Numbered from the stretch's first letter, positions 10,337 to 18,931 are shown. The stretch is DNA of 64,000 nucleotides from WHTX01 sp038255145 (GCA_038255145.1 JBBSLP010000003.1:88017-152016); one strand, 5' to 3'. The notes: a model not told the origin generated them from the sequence alone. A program made the numbers and translations.

Positions 10337-11875
10337 GTGACCGGCGAGCACGTGGTCCTGGTGGGGATGATGGGTGCCGGCAAGAGCTCGGTGGGGCCGA
10401 TCCTGGCCCGCCGACTCGGCTGGCGGTTCGTCGACGCCGATGACGAGATCGAGGCTGCGGCCGGTCTCAGCATCGCCGCGCTGTTCGCCGAGCGGGGTGA
10501 ACCCGCCTTCCGTGAGGTCGAACGCGACGTCCTGGCCCAGCTCCTGGCCAGGGACGAACCCCTGGTCGTGGGCTCGGGTGGCGGGGTGGTGCTGCACCCC
10601 GACAACCGGCGGGCCCTGTCCGAGCGGGCCACCACCGTGTGGCTCGACGCCGAGGTCGAGGTGCTCCTGGCCCGTGTGGGCGCCGACAGCGCGCGCCCCC
10701 TGCTGGCCGGGGACCCCGGCGCCGCCCTGGTCGCCCTGCAGGCCGACCGCCGGCTCCTCTACGAGGAGGTGGCCGGTCTGCGCCTCGACACCGCCGACGT
10801 GACGCCCGAGCAGGTGGCCGAGCGCATCGCCGTGGCCCTGCGTCCCGCTGGCGAGGTCGGTCCCCTGGCCAGCGTGGTCGTCGACCTGGGCGAGCGCAGC
10901 TACCCCGTCGTCGTGGGGCCCGGCGCCGCCGGCGTCCTCGAGGGCCTCCTGCCGCCGGGCACCCGCCGGGTGGCCGTGGTGACCCAGGCCGACATCCCCG
11001 TGATCGTCGATCCCGGGGTCGAGCACAAGGTCTTCCTCATCGACGGCGGCGAGGCCACCAAGTCCCTGGCCACCATCGAGGCCCTGTGCCGGGCCTTCGC
11101 CGCCTGGGGCATGTCCCGGGCCGACGCAATCGTCGCCGTGGGTGGGGGAGTGGTGACCGACACCGCCGGTTTCGCCGCCGCCGTCTACCACCGGGGCATC
11201 CCCGTCGTGCACGTGTCCACCACCCTGCTGGGCCAGATCGACGCCGCCATCGGCGGGAAGACCGGGGTCAACCTGCCCGAGGGCAAGAACCTGGTCGGCG
11301 CCTTCTGGCAGCCCGCCGCCGTCCTGTGCGACACCGACCACCTGGCCACACTCCCCTCCCGTGAGTACCGGGCCGGCCTGGGGGAGTTGGCCAAGTACCA
11401 CTTCCTCGGCGGTGGTGACCTCGATCGTCTGGCCCTGCCCGCCCGGGTGGCCCGGGCCGTGGCCCTCAAGGCTGCCGTCGTCTCCGGCGACGAGCGCGAG
11501 GGCGGCCACCGCGCCACCCTGAACTACGGCCACACCCTGGCCCACGCCCTCGAGATCGCCGGCAGCTTCGACCTGCGCCATGGCGAGGCCGTGGCCATCG
11601 GGCTCGTCTTCGCCGCCGAGGTGGCCCACGCCATGGGCCGCATCGGCGCCGCCCGGGTGGCCGAGCACCGCCGGGTGGTCGCCGCCTACGGACTGCCGTC
11701 CCTGCTCCCCGCGGGCGCCGATCCCGACGAGCTCGTGGCCCTCATGGGCCGCGACAAGAAGGCCCTACACGGGCTGACGTTCGTGCTCGACGGGCCCGCC
11801 GGTGTCGAGGTCGTCACCGATGCCCGGCGCAGCCACCTCGACACCGCCTTCACCGCCGTGGGCTGGGCGTCGTGA
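10337..11875 (+). CDS. aroKB: Bifunctional shikimate kinase / 3-dehydroquinate synthase (AroK-AroB fusion)
   Basis: One 512-residue chain carries two shikimate-pathway enzymes. Residues ~1-165 are shikimate kinase: P-loop GMMGAGKSS (about 10-18), DADDEIE for shikimate binding, and GGGVVLHPDNR. Residues ~175-512 are 3-dehydroquinate synthase: DGGEATKSLATIE, GGGVVTDTAGFAA for NAD binding, and zinc/active-site segments GELAKYH and NYGHTLAHALE. No stop separates the two halves and there is no internal start with a ribosome site at the joint, so this is a true fusion. The product overlaps aroQ by 4 nt (GTGA). Substrate channelling is not expected, because the two steps are not consecutive. Confidence 0.96.
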   Translation: MTGEHVVLVGMMGAGKSSVGPILARRLGWRFVDADDEIEAAAGLSIAALFAERGEPAFREVERDVLAQLLARDEPLVVGSGGGVVLHPDNRRALSERATTVWLDAEVEVLLARVGADSARPLLAGDPGAALVALQADRRLLYEEVAGLRLDTADVTPEQVAERIAVALRPAGEVGPLASVVVDLGERSYPVVVGPGAAGVLEGLLPPGTRRVAVVTQADIPVIVDPGVEHKVFLIDGGEATKSLATIEALCRAFAAWGMSRADAIVAVGGGVVTDTAGFAAAVYHRGIPVVHVSTTLLGQIDAAIGGKTGVNLPEGKNLVGAFWQPAAVLCDTDHLATLPSREYRAGLGELAKYHFLGGGDLDRLALPARVARAVALKAAVVSGDEREGGHRATLNYGHTLAHALEIAGSFDLRHGEAVAIGLVFAAEVAHAMGRIGAARVAEHRRVVAAYGLPSLLPAGADPDELVALMGRDKKALHGLTFVLDGPAGVEVVTDARRSHLDTAFTAVGWAS

Positions 11876-12327
11876 AGGCCGCACCCCCCGTGGTGCTGCT
11901 GTTGTCCGGCCCCAACCTCAACCTGCTGGGCACCCGGGAACCGACGGTGTACGGGACCGCCACCCTCGACGACCACGTGGCCACGGCCACCACCGCGGCC
12001 ACCAGCCACGGGTTGACCCTGGAGCACGTGCAGACGAACGCCGAGGCCCGGGCCGTCGAAGCCGTGCACGGGGCCCGGGGTCGTTGCGCGGCCATCGTGG
12101 TCAACCCCGGTGCCTTCACCCACTACAGCTGGGCCCTCCACGACGCCCTGGCCGCCTTCGACGGGCCTGTGGTCGAGCTCCACCTCTCCAACCCCGACGC
12201 CCGCGAGCCCTGGCGTCGCACGTCGGTCGTCTCCCCCGTGGCCACCGGCACCATCAGCGGCTTCGGCGGCCACGGCTACCAACTGGCGCTGGATGCGGTG
12301 GCTCGACTCCTGGGGGTGGTGCCATGA
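11872..12327 (+). CDS. aroQ: 3-dehydroquinate dehydratase, type II
   Basis: AroQ dehydrates 3-dehydroquinate to 3-dehydroshikimate. The 151-residue dodecameric-type enzyme shows LLSGPNLNLLGTREPTVYG (catalytic Tyr and lid Arg), QTNAEARAVEAVH, NPGAFTHYSWALHDAL and VELHLSNPDAREPWR (catalytic His). GTG 11872 overlaps the aroKB stop, and the stop overlaps the first possible ATG of the peptidase gene. It performs the step directly after AroB. Confidence 0.96.
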   Translation: MKAAPPVVLLLSGPNLNLLGTREPTVYGTATLDDHVATATTAATSHGLTLEHVQTNAEARAVEAVHGARGRCAAIVVNPGAFTHYSWALHDALAAFDGPVVELHLSNPDAREPWRRTSVVSPVATGTISGFGGHGYQLALDAVARLLGVVP

Positions 12328-12358
12328 AGGGTGGTGCCATGAAGGGTGGCGACATGAC
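12314..12358 (+). repeat. Triplicated 15-nt start region at the aroQ-peptidase junction
   Basis: Two perfect copies (12314-12328, 12329-12343) of GGGTGGTGCCATGAA are followed by a degenerate third (12344-12358). Each holds a G-rich ribosome-site-like run and an in-frame ATG (12324, 12339, 12354). The first ATG overlaps the aroQ stop. Confidence 0.85.
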
Positions 12359-13466
12359 CGCAGTCGACCCACTCGACCCGCTCGACCACGTGGCCCGACT
12401 GGCCGCGGCCCGGGCCGCGCTCGACGGTGTCGGCATCGACGCCCTGCTGGTCACCGAGCTGACCCATGTGCGCTACCTCACCGGGTTCACCGGTTCCGCA
12501 GCCACGGTGCTCATCCACCCCGCCGGCGTGCTCTTCGTCACCGACGGGCGCTACCGCACCCAGGCCGGGGCCGAGCTCGGCGCGGCCGGGGTCGACGTCG
12601 AGCTGGCCATCGTCCTGACCCGCCAGGAGGAGGTCGACCTGGTGGCCGCCGCGGCGGCGGGCCGGTCGAGGGTGGGCCTGGAAGCGGCCCGGGTGACGTG
12701 GGCCCAGCAGCGTGACATGGCCGCCCGTTGGTTCCCCGAAGCCGAGCTCGTGGCCACCGAGGGCCTCATCGAACGGCTACGCGAGGTCAAGGCGCCCGCC
12801 GAGGTGGCCCGCATCGAGGCTGCCGCGGCCATCGCCGACGCCGCGTTGGCCGCGGTGGTGGCCGGCCTGGCCCAGGGGCCGACCGAAGCCGAGTTCGCCC
12901 TCGAGCTCGACAGCACCATGCGCCGGCTGGGAGCCGAAGCCCTGTCCTTCGACACCATCGTGGCCTCGGGGCCCAACGCCGCCCTGCCCCACGCCCACCC
13001 CGGTCCCCGTCGCATCGTCGACGGTGACCTCGTGGTGATCGACTTCGGCGCCGTGGTCGACGGCTACCACTCGGACATGACCCGCACCGTCTGCGTCGGT
13101 GAGCCGACACCGGACCAGGTGCGCATGTACGAGGTGGTCGGCGCGGCCCACGACGCCGGCCGCCGGGCCACCCGGGCCGGTGTGGCCGCCAGCGAGGTCG
13201 ACGCCGCCGCCCGTGCCGTCATCGAGGACGCGGGCTGGGGTGACGCCTTCCCCCACGGCACCGGCCATGGCGTCGGGCTCGAGATCCACGAGGCCCCCCA
13301 TGTCGGTCGGGTGTCGGCTGCTACCTTGTCGTCGGGCAGCGTCATCACCATCGAGCCGGGCGTGTACCTCCCGGGCCTCGGCGGCGTTCGCACCGAGGAC
13401 ACGGTCCTGGTCGACGACGGGGGATGCCGGGCGCTGACCAGCTATCCCAAGAGCCTCACGATCTGA
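12324..13466 (+). CDS. pepQ: Xaa-Pro aminopeptidase/dipeptidase (M24 family)
   Basis: This is a dinuclear-metal peptidase of the pita-bread fold. An N-terminal creatinase-like domain (about 10-140) precedes the catalytic domain. The five metal ligands are visible: Asp in VIDFGAVVDGYHSDMTRT (two Asp), His in HGTGHGVGLEIHEAP, Glu in TIEPGVYLPG and Glu in VRTEDTVLV. Three in-frame ATGs within a 15-nt tandem repeat offer starts (12324, 12339, 12354). The first overlaps the aroQ stop, and the product is 380, 375 or 370 residues. It is the usual neighbour of efp in Actinomycetota. PepQ versus PepP specificity cannot be decided from sequence. Confidence 0.9.
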   Translation: MKGGAMKGGDMTAVDPLDPLDHVARLAAARAALDGVGIDALLVTELTHVRYLTGFTGSAATVLIHPAGVLFVTDGRYRTQAGAELGAAGVDVELAIVLTRQEEVDLVAAAAAGRSRVGLEAARVTWAQQRDMAARWFPEAELVATEGLIERLREVKAPAEVARIEAAAAIADAALAAVVAGLAQGPTEAEFALELDSTMRRLGAEALSFDTIVASGPNAALPHAHPGPRRIVDGDLVVIDFGAVVDGYHSDMTRTVCVGEPTPDQVRMYEVVGAAHDAGRRATRAGVAASEVDAAARAVIEDAGWGDAFPHGTGHGVGLEIHEAPHVGRVSAATLSSGSVITIEPGVYLPGLGGVRTEDTVLVDDGGCRALTSYPKSLTI

Positions 13467-13580
13467 TCCACGCGCGTCTGACGCCCGCGGTGAGGGCCTT
13501 GAGCTCGAGGGGCCGACGACCGCTCTCCCACGCCGGCCGGCACGGGCCGAGCGTCTGTTGCCACCGAAGAGGTGCACGCG

Positions 13581-14144
13581 ATGCCCATGATCTCCACCAA
13601 CGACTTCAAGAACGGCATGACGCTGAACCTCGATGACGGGTTGTACAACGTCGTCGAGTTCCAGCACGTCAAGCCGGGCAAGGGTGGGGCCTTCGTGCGC
13701 ACCAAGCTGAAGAACGCCCGCACGGGCCAGGTGGTGGACCGCACGTTCAGGGCCGGCGAGAAGGTCGACCGGGTCAACATCAACAAGCGGGAGATGCAGT
13801 TCCTCTACCGCGACGGCGAGGACTACGTCTTCATGGACGAGACCTCTTACGACCAGCTCAACGTGGGCCAGGTGTCCCTGGGTGTGGCGGCCGACTACCT
13901 GGTCGAGACCATGAACGCCGTGCTGGCCATGTACGAGGACGAGATCGTCGACGTCGAACTGCCTGCGGCGGTCGAGCTGAACATCGCCGACACCGAGCCC
14001 GGGGTGCAGGGCGACCGCGTCTCGGGCGCCCGCAAGCCCGCCACCCTGGAGACGGGCAAGGTCGTCCAGGTGCCCCTCTTCGTCGGTCCCGGTGACCGCA
14101 TCCGCGTCGACACCCGCACGGGTGAGTACCTGAGCAAGGCGTAG
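13581..14144 (+). CDS. efp: Translation elongation factor P
   Basis: EF-P rescues ribosomes stalled on polyproline. The three OB-like domains are complete. The tip loop reads HVKPGKGGAFVR with Lys at the modification position, and the C-terminal signature GDRIRVDTRTGEYL is present. GAGG at 13569-13572 is 8 nt from ATG 13581 (MPMISTNDFKNG), which decides the start; ATG 13587 and GTG 13572 are in-frame alternatives. Several proteins here are Pro-rich (DUF4388 protein, PyrR N-terminus), which would need EF-P. It is followed 6 nt later by nusB. Confidence 0.96.
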   Translation: MPMISTNDFKNGMTLNLDDGLYNVVEFQHVKPGKGGAFVRTKLKNARTGQVVDRTFRAGEKVDRVNINKREMQFLYRDGEDYVFMDETSYDQLNVGQVSLGVAADYLVETMNAVLAMYEDEIVDVELPAAVELNIADTEPGVQGDRVSGARKPATLETGKVVQVPLFVGPGDRIRVDTRTGEYLSKA

Positions 14145-14150
14145 GCCGCG

Positions 14151-14657
14151 GTGGCTGACAGCCGCAAGCCGGCGCCCAGCGGCTCCCCAGGTCCCAGTTC
14201 CGGCCGCGCGGCGGGTGGCGGGGGCAGGGGAGGCGGGGGAGGCGGTACCCGCCGCCAGGCCCGGGAGCGGGCCCTGGGCCTGTTGTACGAGGCGGTGACC
14301 AAGGGTGTGCCCGCGGTCGAGGTCGTGGCCGCTCAGCCTGCCGCCCCTGACCCCTTCGCCGTGGACCTGGCCACGGGGGTGTGGGACAACCTCGACGAGC
14401 TCGACGAGCTCATCGGCCGCTACGCCAAGGGCTGGCGCCCCGAACGCATGCCCGTGCTCGATCTGATGCTGCTGCGCATGGGCTGCTACGAGCTGGCCCA
14501 CCGCCCCGACGTCCCCGCGCCCGCCGCCATCTCCGAGGCCGTCGAGCTGGCCCAGCGCTTCTCCACCGACGACTCCGGTCGCTTCGTGAACGGGGTGCTG
14601 GCCCGCATCGCCGAGGAGCTGCGCCCCGGCGACTCCCGCCCCCGCCCCACCAGCTGA
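14151..14657 (+). CDS. nusB: Transcription antitermination protein NusB
   Basis: NusB with NusE binds boxA during rRNA antitermination. The helical core (residues ~33-160) has RRQARERALGLLYEA, LDLMLLRMGCYELAHRPDVPA and FVNGVLARIAEEL. The first ~32 residues are an unusual Gly/Ser/Pro-rich tail with a long Gly run, absent from most NusB proteins. GTG 14151 lies 6 nt after efp. The gene ends in a G/C-rich hairpin that probably terminates the transcript before pyrR. Confidence 0.92.
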   Translation: MADSRKPAPSGSPGPSSGRAAGGGGRGGGGGGTRRQARERALGLLYEAVTKGVPAVEVVAAQPAAPDPFAVDLATGVWDNLDELDELIGRYAKGWRPERMPVLDLMLLRMGCYELAHRPDVPAPAAISEAVELAQRFSTDDSGRFVNGVLARIAEELRPGDSRPRPTS

Positions 14658-14664
14658 GACCACC

Positions 14665-14699
14665 CGGCCGCCCCCCGTCGTCGGGAAGGGGGGAGGCCG
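14665..14699 (+). terminator. Hairpin after nusB
   Basis: CGGCC-G-CCCCCC pairs with GGGGGG-A-GGCCG across an 11-nt loop, with one G/A mismatch. There is no U-tract, as is common in high-GC Actinomycetota. It separates the efp-nusB transcript from the pyr promoter at 14756. Confidence 0.5.
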
Positions 14700-14755
14700 C
14701 ACGGCGCCCGCCGCCGAGGTCCGGCTACGCCACGAGGGTCCCGGGAGGCGGCTGC

Positions 14756-14761
14756 TACGCT
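14756..14761 (+). promoter_or_regulatory. Candidate -10 (TACGCT) of the pyr operon
   Basis: TACGCT would place the transcription start near 14768, giving a ~44-nt leader before pyrR that contains the PyrR-binding hairpin and the Shine-Dalgarno. Confidence 0.45.
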
Positions 14762-14778
14762 CGGTGCGACCGTGAAGC

Positions 14779-14794
14779 GGGTCCTGAGAGGCCC
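14779..14794 (+). promoter_or_regulatory. PyrR-binding loop in the pyr operon leader RNA
   Basis: GGGUC-CUGAGA-GGCCC forms a 5-bp stem (14779-14783 with 14790-14794), extendable by a C-G pair, around a hexaloop that matches the PyrR consensus CNGNGA. The stem also has the conserved U-G pair. It ends 8 nt before AGGAG (14803-14807) of pyrR. UMP-bound PyrR on this loop would be close enough to hinder ribosome access. Translational repression by PyrR is known in Mycobacterium smegmatis. No alternative antiterminator/terminator pair is visible. Confidence 0.8.
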
Positions 14795-14811
14795 GAACGG
14801 ACAGGAGCAGG

Positions 14812-15468
14812 ATGAGCGAGCAGAGCGATCGGGCCGCCGCGCCCCCGCCACACCGCAGACCAGGCCCGACGCCCCCGGCAGGGGGCGTTTTCGCGAGTCC
14901 GGCGCCGACCGCCGGAGCCGAGGCGAACGCCGACCGGGTCCGGGTCATGGACGGCGACGACGTCGAGCGGGCCACGCGGCGCATGGCCCACGAGATCATC
15001 GAGCGCAACCATGGCCTCGACGACGTGGTGCTGGTGGGCCTGCAGACCGGCGGTGTGCCCCTGGCCCGCTCCCTGGGCGCGGCGTTGACGGCCATCGAGG
15101 GCCGCCCGGTACCGGTCGGCGTGCTCGATGTGGCTTTCTACCGCGACGACCTGCGCATCCGCCCCGTCACCCCCCATGCGGTGACGGCGATCCCCATGGA
15201 CCTGACCGGACAGGTGGTGGTCCTCGTCGACGACGTCATCTTCACCGGGCGCACCATCCGCGCCGCCCTCGACGCCCTGGGTGACCACGGCCGCCCCCGG
15301 GCCGTGCAGCTGGCCGTGATGGTCGACCGGGGTCACCGCGAGCTGCCCATCCGAGCCGACTTCGTGGGCAAGAACCTTCCCACCCGCTTCGAGGAGCGCG
15401 TCGACGTGGACGACGCCGGGGTCGACATCGTGCGGCCCGACAGCAGGGCGCGGCCGGGTCAGCTGTGA
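14812..15468 (+). CDS. pyrR: PyrR, pyr operon regulator / uracil phosphoribosyltransferase-like
   Basis: PyrR senses UMP and represses pyr expression by binding leader RNA. The PRTase fold starts near residue 42 (VRVMDGDDVERATRRMAHEI). The PRPP motif VVVLVDDVIFTGRT is intact, and LQTGGVPLA plus DVAFYRDDL are typical. The first ~40 residues are Pro/Ala-rich and not part of the family; ATG 14947 would remove them. ATG 14812 is preferred because AGGAG lies 4 nt upstream, directly after the PyrR-binding loop. Its stop overlaps pyrB (GTGA), so repression here would couple through the whole operon. Confidence 0.94.
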   Translation: MSEQSDRAAAPPPHRRPGPTPPAGGVFASPAPTAGAEANADRVRVMDGDDVERATRRMAHEIIERNHGLDDVVLVGLQTGGVPLARSLGAALTAIEGRPVPVGVLDVAFYRDDLRIRPVTPHAVTAIPMDLTGQVVVLVDDVIFTGRTIRAALDALGDHGRPRAVQLAVMVDRGHRELPIRADFVGKNLPTRFEERVDVDDAGVDIVRPDSRARPGQL

Positions 15469-16394
15469 AGCACCTGTTGAGCATCGCCGAGCTCGGTCGT
15501 GACGGCGTCGACGAGGTGCTGCGGGTGGCCGACTCGTTCGCCGAGGTCAACGCCCGCGCCATCCCCAAGGTCCCCGCCCTGCGGGGTCGCACCGTGGCCA
15601 CGGTGTTCTTCGAGGACTCCACCCGCACCCGCCTGTCCTTCGAGACCGCGGCCAAGCGCCTGTCCGCCGACACCCTGAGCTTCTCGGCCTCGTCGTCGTC
15701 GGTGAACAAGGGGGAGTCCCTGCGCGACACCGCCCTGACCATCGAGGCCCTGGGCGTCGACTGCCTGGTCGTGCGGCACAAGTCGGCCGGCGTGCCCTGG
15801 CAGCTGGCCCGCTGGGTCGACGCCGCCGTGGTCAACGCGGGCGACGGCTGGCACGAGCACCCCACCCAGGCCCTGCTCGACTGCTGGGCCCTGCGGCGCC
15901 GGGTCGGCCAGCTCGAGGGCCTGCACATCGCCATCGTCGGCGACATCCGCCATTCGCGGGTGGCCCGCTCCGATGTGGCCGCCTTCTCCCTGCTCGGCGC
16001 CGATGTGACCCTGGTGGCCCCGGCCACCCTGCAGCCCGCCAGCACCGTCGGCTGGGCCCCTGGTCCCGGTCGCCTGGCCGTGTCCGCCGACCTCGACGCC
16101 GTCCTCGGTGGCTGCGACGTCGTCTACCTGCTGCGCATGCAGCTCGAGCGCCAGGGCGAACCCCTGCTGCCGTCGCTGCGCGAGTACACCGAGCGCTTCG
16201 GGCTGACCGCAGCCCGGGCCGACCGGTTGAGCGACAAGGCCCTGGTCATGCACCCCGGACCCATGAACCGGGGGGTGGAGATCGCCGCCGAGGTGGCTGA
16301 CGGGCCCCGCTCCCTCATCCTCGAACAGGTCGAAGCCGGGGTGTCGGTGCGCATGGCCGTGCTCTTCCTCCTGCTGCAGGGAGGCACGCCGTGA
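15465..16394 (+). CDS. pyrB: Aspartate carbamoyltransferase catalytic chain
   Basis: ATCase makes carbamoyl-aspartate. The 309-residue chain has FFEDSTRTRLSFE for carbamoyl phosphate, HEHPTQALLD, a SVNKGESLRDT loop contributed across subunits, and HPGPMNRGVE. All catalytic residues look intact. GTG 15465 overlaps pyrR and the stop overlaps the following dihydroorotase-like gene. No regulatory chain gene (pyrI) is present. The neighbouring pseudo-dihydroorotase is a candidate structural partner, as in Pseudomonas-type ATCase. Confidence 0.96.
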   Translation: MKHLLSIAELGRDGVDEVLRVADSFAEVNARAIPKVPALRGRTVATVFFEDSTRTRLSFETAAKRLSADTLSFSASSSSVNKGESLRDTALTIEALGVDCLVVRHKSAGVPWQLARWVDAAVVNAGDGWHEHPTQALLDCWALRRRVGQLEGLHIAIVGDIRHSRVARSDVAAFSLLGADVTLVAPATLQPASTVGWAPGPGRLAVSADLDAVLGGCDVVYLLRMQLERQGEPLLPSLREYTERFGLTAARADRLSDKALVMHPGPMNRGVEIAAEVADGPRSLILEQVEAGVSVRMAVLFLLLQGGTP

Positions 16395-17692
16395 CCAGCT
16401 CACCGACGGGACGGGGCCAGGCGCTGGTCATCCGCGGCGGCACCGTGCTCGATGCCGGGGGTGAGCGCCGGGCCGATGTGCTGATCGGCGCCGACGGGCG
16501 CATCGCTGCCGTGGGGACCGACCTCGATGCCCCCGTGCGCATCGACGCCGGGGACTGCGTGGTCACCCCGGGCCTGGTCGACCTGTTCGCCCAACTGGGC
16601 CAGCCCGGCCACGAGGACACCGAGACCATCGCCAGCGCGGCTCGGGCCGCGGCCCTGGGTGGGTTCACCGCCGTGGTGGCCCGGCCCGACACCGACCCCC
16701 CCGCGGACTGCGCCGCCGTGGTGCGCGAGATCCTGGCCATCGGCGCCGACGCCGTGTGCGACGTGCGAGTTTCTGGGGCGCTGACCGTGGGGTTGGGTGG
16801 CGAGCGCCTGGCCCCCATGGCCGAGCTGGCCGCCCTCGGGGTGCGCCTCTTCGCCGACGAGGGGGGATCCACGGCCGACACCCGCCTGCTGCGCCGGGCC
16901 CTGGAGTACGCCGCCGACCTGGGCGTGACCGTGGCCGACCAGCCCGAGGACCCGACCCTGGCCCGGGGCGGCTGTGCGCACGAGGGGGAGTGGGCGTCAC
17001 GCCTGGGCCTGCCCGGCATCCCCGCCGAGGCCGAGGAGCTGGGTGTCATGCGTGACCTGGCCCTGGCCCACCTCACCGGGGGCTCGTTGCACCTGCGCCG
17101 ACTGTCGACCGCGGCCTCGCTGTCCATGGCCGCCGCCGCCCGGGCCGGTGGGGTGGCCGTCACCACCGCGGTGACCCCCCAGCACGCCGTGCTCACCGAG
17201 GCCGCCTTGGCCGGCTACGACCCCGTCTTCCTGTTCCGACCCCCGCTGCGGCCCGAGGCCGACCGCCTGGCCGTGCTCGCCGCCCTGGCCGATGGCCGGG
17301 CCGACGTGCTGGTCAGCGACCACTGGCCCCAGCCCCTCGAGGCCAAGGAGCTGCCCGTCGACGCCGCCGCCCCCGGTGCCGTGGGCCTGGAGACGGTGTT
17401 GGGCCTGGCTCTCGGCCCCATGGGCCTGACCCTGGCCCAGGCCCTGGCCGCCCTGTCGTGGAACCCGGCCGCGGTGGCCGGCCTGGCCGACGCCCACGGT
17501 GGGCGCCTGGTGGCCGGGCGGCCGGCCAACCTGTGCGTCATCGATCCCTCGGCCGTCTGGTCCCACGACCCGGCCACGGGGGCCAGTCGCAGCCGCAACA
17601 CCCCCTTCGGTGGGGTCGAGCTGCGGGGCCGGGTACGGCACACGATCCTGTGGGGGGAGCCCGTCGTCAGCGACGGGCGGGTGCAGCGATGA
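16391..17692 (+). CDS. pyrC: Dihydroorotase-like protein lacking the zinc ligands (probable inactive PyrC)
   Basis: The 433-residue chain aligns over its full length with type I dihydroorotases and occupies the pyrC position, but the metal site is gone. The usual D-x-H-x-H-x-R-E-P-G reads DLFAQLGQPG. The ligand His of the (Q)H-x-E-(D/E)-P segment is Gln (DQPEDP), the His of the HxxH-S/T segment is Arg (LHLRRLST), and VTPHH reads VTPQH. Only the final Asp-His (SDHWP) remains. The substrate Asn of M-x-N-T is Asp (RPDT). The frame is intact and the codon use normal, so this is a maintained pseudoenzyme, likely a PyrB partner. A true dihydroorotase must be elsewhere. Confidence 0.85.
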   Translation: MTSSPTGRGQALVIRGGTVLDAGGERRADVLIGADGRIAAVGTDLDAPVRIDAGDCVVTPGLVDLFAQLGQPGHEDTETIASAARAAALGGFTAVVARPDTDPPADCAAVVREILAIGADAVCDVRVSGALTVGLGGERLAPMAELAALGVRLFADEGGSTADTRLLRRALEYAADLGVTVADQPEDPTLARGGCAHEGEWASRLGLPGIPAEAEELGVMRDLALAHLTGGSLHLRRLSTAASLSMAAAARAGGVAVTTAVTPQHAVLTEAALAGYDPVFLFRPPLRPEADRLAVLAALADGRADVLVSDHWPQPLEAKELPVDAAAPGAVGLETVLGLALGPMGLTLAQALAALSWNPAAVAGLADAHGGRLVAGRPANLCVIDPSAVWSHDPATGASRSRNTPFGGVELRGRVRHTILWGEPVVSDGRVQR

Positions 17693-17781
17693 CCAGCGCT
17701 GCGGTCTACCGAAGAGAAGCGAACGGGTGCGACGTCCCTGTCGTGTCCCCCCGACGGAAGGAGCCGATGTGGTGCGGGTGA
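17689..17781 (+). other. 30-codon micro-ORF bridging pyrC and carA
   Basis: ATG 17689 overlaps the pyrC stop (ATGA), and the TGA at 17779-17781 overlaps GTG 17778, one of the possible carA starts. The peptide begins MTSAAVYRREANGCDVPVVS. No homology is recognised. It may serve only to carry ribosomes across the gap, or be fortuitous. Confidence 0.25.
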
Positions 17782-18931
17782 TCCCGGCCCATCTGGTGCT
17801 GGCAGACGGAACGACCTTCGAGGGTGAGGCGGCCGGTTGGTCGCCCCCTGGGGGTGTCACCGCCGGCGAGATCGTGTTCAACACGGTGATGACCGGCTAC
17901 CAGGAGGTGATCACCGATCCCTCCTATGCCGGCCAGATCATCACCTTCACCTACCCCCACATCGGCAACTACGGCGTCACCGGCGCTGACAACGAGTCGC
18001 GCCGGCCCTTCTGCCGGGGCATCGTCGTGCGTCGCCTGGCCCGCCGGCCCTCCAACTGGCGGGCCACGGGCTCGCTCGACGACTTCCTCGTCGAGCACCA
18101 GATCCCCGCCATCACCGGCATCGACACCCGCCGGTTGACCCGCCACCTGCGGGAGCGGGGGGCCATGCCCGCCGTGTTCGGCACCGCCCCCCTCGACGAG
18201 CTGCAAGCCGCCGCGGCCGCGGCCACGGGCACCGACGGCATGGACTTCGTGCGCGAGGTGACCACCGAGGCTGCGTTCACCGTCCCCGCCGCCGACGGTG
18301 CCGGCGGAGCCGATGGGACCCGGCGGCGCCGGGTCGTCGCCTACGACTACGGCATCAAGTCGTCGATCCTGACCGAGCTGTCCCGCATCGCCGAGGTCGA
18401 GGTCGTCCCCGCCGACACCCCCGCAGCCGAGGTCCTGGCCCGCCAGCCCGACGGGGTGTTCCTGTCCAACGGCCCCGGAGACCCCGCGGCGCTGGACTGG
18501 GCCGTGCAGGACGTGCGAGACCTGGTCGACAAGGTGCCCATCTTCGGCATCTGCCTGGGCCACCAGCTGTTGGGCACCGCCCTGGGCGGTACCACCTTCA
18601 AGCTGCGCTTCGGCCACCACGGCGGCAACCAGCCCATCCTGCGCCGCGACACCGGGGCCGTCGAGATCGCCAGCCACAACCACAACTACGCGCTCGACCC
18701 GGCCTCGCTGCCGGGTGTGGAGATCACCCACGTGAACCTGAACGACCAGACGGTGGGCGGGGTGCGCGACCGGGACCGCTGGTGCTTCGGGGTCCAGTAC
18801 CACCCCGAGGCCGGGCCCGGCCCCCACGACCCCCGCTACCTGTTCGGCCTGTTCGCCGACCTCATGGACGATTTCAGCGCCCGTGACGAGGCCCCACCTA
18901 TCGAGAGCGCCGAGCACGGGAGCGATGGCTG

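Noticed and set aside
14772..15284. GTG-initiated ORF through the pyr leader overlapping pyrR
   Set aside because: Arg/Pro/Gly-rich shadow of pyrR in another frame; the leader is better explained by the PyrR-binding hairpin.
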